From Hyaloscypha bicolor E (lineage: Eukaryota > Ascomycota > Leotiomycetes > Helotiales > Hyaloscyphaceae), in assembly GCF_002865645.1 (NCBI RefSeq), contig NW_020194693.1:682001-746000 (forward strand): a stretch of 64,000 nt of DNA. Direction: 5' to 3'. Below, in pieces: positions 59,804 through 64,000 of this stretch (its first letter is position 1; the number at the start of each line of letters is the position of its first letter). The notes under the pieces were generated by a model that was not told the origin of the DNA, did not search any database, and was given only the letters and a program-made list of their open reading frames with translations. Position numbers and translations under genes: made by a program.

Positions 59804-62168
59804 ATGTCAATCCTCATTGGAAACACCCGTATTTGGTTTCCTCGCGGGCGAACTTGCAATTCAAAAACATCTGAGGTCTCGACGCTCGCTTCAAAGCACT
59901 ACGAGAAGGAGCTTGAAGCGAGTTATTTGACGAATGTGGCTGATCAGGATCTTCTCTTCAACATTCTAGGCCCGGGGAAGCATATCTGGACTATCCTGGA
60001 AGTTCCACCCCAAGATGACCCCGACGTCATGCAGATAGCCTCGTGGAAACGACCCCTCGCTCGCCTTGTTGGCTTCACCGGCATTGTGCCCGCTCTTCTA
60101 ACACTGTGTAACGCCTTTACTCAAAGTTTCTGCTTGATCAAGATGGGCGCAGACCATGCAACGTCAACCTGGAGACTGCTAGTAGCTTGGTTCATCATAG
60201 GACTCAACATTGTATTGAGCTGTAAAGTTACCCCTTTCCTCTAGAGGCTAAGTGCGCTCCTTTGAATGTGCGGCATCTAACAGTTATTTAGCACCTACTT
60301 TGCCACTAGCTCTAGTGAAGCTCAGGATCTTCCAGGGGAAATTCCGCCCTCGCCTTCGTCTCGTTGGGACAGACGTGCCACTTGTAGACGTGATAATTCC
60401 CTGCTGCAACGAGTCACTCGATGTGCTTCAAGACACAATTCTAGCAGCCATTGCACTCGACTACCCAGAAGATCGATTCCGAGTAATCGTGACTGACGAT
60501 GGTGGATCTGCACATCTCAGAGCTTGGGTCGCTGAGCAAGGTCAACACAACCTATACTACACGGCCCGCGTCAAGAACGGCTCGTCTGGGTTCAAGGCAG
60601 GCAATCTCAACCATGCAATTCAATTTATCGAAACACAGTTAGCTCCGGAGCCGGCCGAGTTCATTGCATCCTTGGACGCCGACATGATCCCTGAAAAGAA
60701 GTGGCTGCGCGCTATGACACCGCATCTAGTCCTGAACCCGAAGATGGGAGTTGTTTGCCCAACCCAGGTGAGTGGAACACGGGTGAGGTTTTACCACTTC
60801 CTATCCTGCTCCCGCTAACCTGAGATACTGGAAGAGTTTCTACAACTTTCCCAAGAACGACCCCCTTTATCAAAGCCAGCTCAATTCGTGGCGTTGTTTG
60901 GACATTATTCGGGATATGGCCGACATTGCCTGGAATACTGGGTCCGGCTTCATTCTACGCCGCCAGGCACTTTCGGATATTGGCGGTTTCCCTACCGACT
61001 GTCTCGTTGAAGACGTCCACAGTTCGATGCTGATGATGTCCAAGGGTTGGAAGACCGCATATGTGGCCGAATCATTGCAATACGGCCTTATGCCGGAGAG
61101 TTTTCTAGGTCACATAAAACAATTCACCAGATGGGTAAGTTAGAGCCTCCAGAACTAACTCGGAGGAGCGTGTCTCTGCTAATAGATATATATTCAGAAT
61201 CTGGGAGGTATCCAAATGGCCACACACTTCCGGTTCTATTTGTTTACATCGTACACGGGCTCCCTTACGGTATGGCAAAGGCTACTTGGGCTCTCATATG
61301 GGATCTTGAGTCTTATTCAACCTATATTTGTGGTTATTGGTATGATAGCAACGCCCATCTACCTTGTCATGGGAGTCCACCTGGTGTACTTCTACAATCT
61401 CCAAGGCCTCCGCTCTCTACTTCGAATTCAATGTGCCACGATACTCATAAAATGGGTACACGACTGCAACATGGGCATTTTGTCTTCGAATCGCGTTGCT
61501 ATAAGAGAGGAGGCTCAGAGCCTGTACATGTCACCTTGTTAGTTCAGCCCAATTGACCCACTCCAATTCAAAGCGTGACCTTCATGTAAACTGACATAGG
61601 AATGCTAGACTATGTAATCGCATATTTGCGCTCCTTTGTCCTCCCGAAGAGCTTGGGAGGCACCGCACCTGGGTTCACACCATCGGGTAGTATCTCGGCC
61701 TCAGTTCACGAGCGTTCAGCCACGCGGCGCGCCCCCTTAATCGCTCGTCTTCGCCACATCGTTTTCGGCTGTGGTATATGGTTCCACGTCGCCGTGATCG
61801 TTGCGTTCGCCTTTTCTGTCACATATCGTATTCATCGCATCCTTGCTACCCATCCAGCAGACGAGGAAGGCTATCGAGACTGGCACTCATTGGGCGTCGA
61901 ACTGATTAGAGATGTGCTTTGGCCACACCCAGCTTGGTTCGTGTCGAGTCTTGCATGCTATACCCCGATAAAATACGCGATTATGCCACCAGATGTTCCA
62001 GTGCGGGAGGAGTTGATGGGCGAGAGGGATGAGAAAGGGGCGCGATATCCACTGCCATCTAGTAAGGAAGGGAAATTCTCAAGGGTCAATGTCGACTTTG
62101 GACAACTGTATCCTTCCTTCGTGGTACCATATGCTGCATTTCTGTTTGTGGCTAGTTGGTGGATCTAA
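59804..62168 (+). CDS. Cellulose-synthase-like family 2 glycosyltransferase
   Basis: A membrane-bound, probably processive glycosyltransferase that polymerises a beta-linked polysaccharide from UDP-sugar across the plasma membrane. Exons 59804-60221, 60292-60767, 60835-61134, 61198-61537 and 61609-62168 keep phase and give 697 residues. Two N-terminal hydrophobic segments precede the GT-A domain: VIIPCCNES, the first Asp block (IVTDDGGS), NGSSGFKAGNLNHA, the DxD as SLDADMIPEK, GGFPTDCLVEDV for the catalytic base, and QFTRW (QxxRW), which binds the growing chain. C-terminal helices follow (for example LLGLSYGILSLIQPIFVVIG). The acceptors at 60,291 and 61,608 were chosen because closer AGs give stops. 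Not chitin synthase by motif; product unknown. Isolated between RIP blocks. Confidence 0.9.
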
Positions 62169-62376
62169 CGGTATCTAATACTGTCTGAGTCACACCATCT
62201 TAGCCGTACCCTAAGTCCTCATTCTGCGTGCCTTGGGTATCTCTATTCCAGGTAGCGCATTGAAAACTTCTGCTCTTGGACACCTATTTGCAATTCTACT
62301 ATGCCGGCATATACTAAAACTAATGTGTATACCCAGTCTTATTTATACTTAGTAAAGACTAATAGATATAAACTCC
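62169..62376. other. 3' flank of the glycosyltransferase gene
   Basis: Short GC-balanced stretch leading to the solo LTR; no further gene seen. Confidence 0.5.
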
Positions 62377-62381
62377 AGGCC

Positions 62382-62587
62382 TGTAACGGCGAGATCAATG
62401 CAATAGTCAAAGGCTCAAAGTTCAGGGAATCTCATATATTGAAAATACTAAGCTAGAGAGTAAAGGAGAGGGGAATGCCTCGACCTTTAATAGTGTTTCG
62501 CTAACCTCTAGCTTAATTCCCCGTTCCAGATGTGTTTTCTCTCGTATGATATTCACGGCAGATCATGCAGTTATGCCAACCGTTACA
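62382..62587. mobile_element. Solo LTR, 206 bp
   Basis: Starts TGTAACGG and ends CCGTTACA and is flanked by the perfect 5-bp target duplication AGGCC (62,377-62,381 and 62,588-62,592). No internal retroelement sequence is present, so it is what remains after LTR-LTR recombination. A degraded relative lies near 46.1-46.3 kb. Confidence 0.85.
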
Positions 62588-62592
62588 AGGCC

Positions 62593-64000
62593 TAAGAAAC
62601 TAAGAGACTAAGTTATTAAGAAAAGTAAGTCTAAAATTAAAACTAACTAATTAATAATATAATATATAATTATTTATTTTTCGAAATTATAATAAATAGT
62701 TTTATAGTAATACTTCTTTTAAAAAGTACTCTTATATATTATATTAGTTATTATATTCTATAACTAATTTATATTTAAGTTATTAGATATATTAGAAATT
62801 AATACAAAATATAAAAATTAATATTTTATTCTTAAGCTTAAAATATTATAATAGTTTTTTCTTTTTAAACTTACTAAACTTGTTATACTTTAGCTTTTAA
62901 TCTTATTAGCTAATATAATTATCTGACTAGTATTACTTATATCTCGTTATTTATATCCCGTTGCCTTCTAGTTATATAATAATATATATAATATAGCTAC
63001 TTTAGGAAAGAAATATACTTGAAATATACTAGATAATATATTAAATAAATAAATTAGATTAGAATACTAGCTAGTAATCTAATTTACTTATTAAAAATAC
63101 TTACTAATTATATTCTAATTAGATTCTAATTAAGGTAATTATAAATATTCATAAATACTTTAATTACTATATACGTAACTATTACACGTAATATAATAAC
63201 CTAATTAGATATGGCTCCCGATTTAGTATTATCTTTATAAGCCTTATAATTTACTAATTAGATAGCGAAATAGTACTAAGGTAATATTAGAGCAAGGCTT
63301 CTATTTAATTAGGCTAGCGTATTATATATTATAGTTATATATATAGTAATTAAAGTATTTATAAATATTTATAATTATATATTCTAATCTAATTAAATTA
63401 TTTAAATATTATAATAATTATATTTTATTTAAGCTAATTATAAATATTTATTAATATTCGAAATATCTTAATTACTTTTTTAATATATTAGTACTAGAGA
63501 TATTTAAAAGATTATATATTATAAGATATATATATTTCCTTATAATCTTTTATATTTTAGTTTTTTCTTTTTTAGCTTTGAATTATCTTTATAAAGAATC
63601 TTTTATTTTACTTTTTAAGCCCTAAATATTATATTTATAATAATATTTAAAGCTTATTTCCTTTAATTTTATAAAGAATTTTAAATAAACTAATTCAGAA
63701 ATAGAAGTATTACTAAAATAATAGAACTTTAAAAATATAAGTAATAGGTTTTAGAATAATAAAAGCAAAAAGCTTTAGAAACCTTAAAGAAATTAGATAT
63801 TTATATTTTTATAAATATATACTAGTAATATATTAGAAATCTTTTTAAAACCCTGAAAATTAAAAAACTTTATATAAAGGCTACTTTTTAATTAAGTTCT
63901 AAAATAATAGATAGTTATAAGCTAGTAATCTAATTATTATTTTCAAGCTCTATTTTATAATCTTATAGACTTTATATATATATTAGTAATAAAATTATTA
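62593..64000. repeat. AT-rich RIP-like block at the window end
   Basis: From about 62,600 the sequence is A/T with closed frames. Words near 63,130-63,180 and 63,340-63,470 (repeated TATAAATATTTATAA) resemble RIP-mutated versions of the ATTCATGAATA subterminal repeats of the hAT-type MITE, so further degraded copies are possible. No gene is seen. Confidence 0.65.

Noticed and set aside
44266..62168. Calling 44-62 kb a biosynthetic gene cluster
   Set aside because: No backbone synthase, tailoring enzymes or cluster regulator are present, and transposon blocks separate the genes; only a loose functional link is suggested.
1..64000. tRNA, rRNA or other structured RNA genes
   Set aside because: Scanning for GTTCRANNC-type B boxes with a matching A box and for rRNA core words gave nothing convincing.

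Overview
This window is nuclear DNA of a filamentous ascomycete (Pezizomycotina; a leotiomycete-like fungus fits best, but the species cannot be read from the sequence). Reasons: genes split by many short GT-AG introns of about 45-120 bp, fungus-specific families (HET, Clr5, DUF2015/UPF0357), and sharply alternating base composition. GC-balanced gene islands sit between very AT-rich blocks in which almost every frame is closed and TpA is everywhere. That is the expected footprint of repeat-induced point mutation (RIP).

Layout. 1-18.1 kb: RIP-degraded retroelements, with two candidate LTR pairs (one nested in the other) and, from about 13.95 kb, a plus-strand Copia-type element whose zinc-knuckle, protease and polymerase motifs can still be followed codon by codon. 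18.2-25.3 kb: remains of two HET-domain incompatibility-type genes. One is interrupted by a 1.05-kb LTR element and also has a stop codon; the other is cut off inside its HET domain. A Tc1/Fot1-like element lies between them. 25.3-29.2 kb: eroded DNA with a 558-bp hAT-type MITE inside an older repeat, and two weak gene models. 29.4-32.2 kb: a seven-exon Clr5-domain gene whose 3' end carries a 68-bp tandem repeat of intron plus 9-nt microexon. 35.2-40.5 kb: a conserved housekeeping block with TRAPP subunit Trs33 (+), cytosolic malate dehydrogenase (-), ribosomal protein eL28 (-) and a DUF2015 protein (+). 44.3-45.9 kb: an intact MFS multidrug-type transporter. 47.6-51.8 kb: a small hypothetical gene overlapping, tail to tail, a 1,205-residue fusion of a galactose-oxidase-type copper radical oxidase with a heparinase II/III-like domain. 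52.4-56.0 kb: a RIP-degraded element with long inverted repeats and 10-bp target duplications (MULE-like). 56-59.3 kb: AT-rich. 59.3-59.7 kb: a palindromic MITE inside a hAT-like relic. 59.8-62.2 kb: a family-2 cellulose-synthase-like glycosyltransferase. 62.4-64 kb: a solo LTR, then AT-rich DNA.

How it works together. The housekeeping block is ordinary conserved genome. The accessory islands hold self-recognition genes in decay, a transporter, an outward-facing oxidase/lyase fusion and a polysaccharide synthase, each walled off by RIP-silenced elements. A link between the synthase and the oxidase/lyase in making and remodelling an extracellular glycan is an inference from family functions and proximity only. 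The strongest leads are the oxidase-lyase fusion, the triplicated intron-microexon repeat, and the insertion events that can be dated relative to each other through exact target-site duplications.
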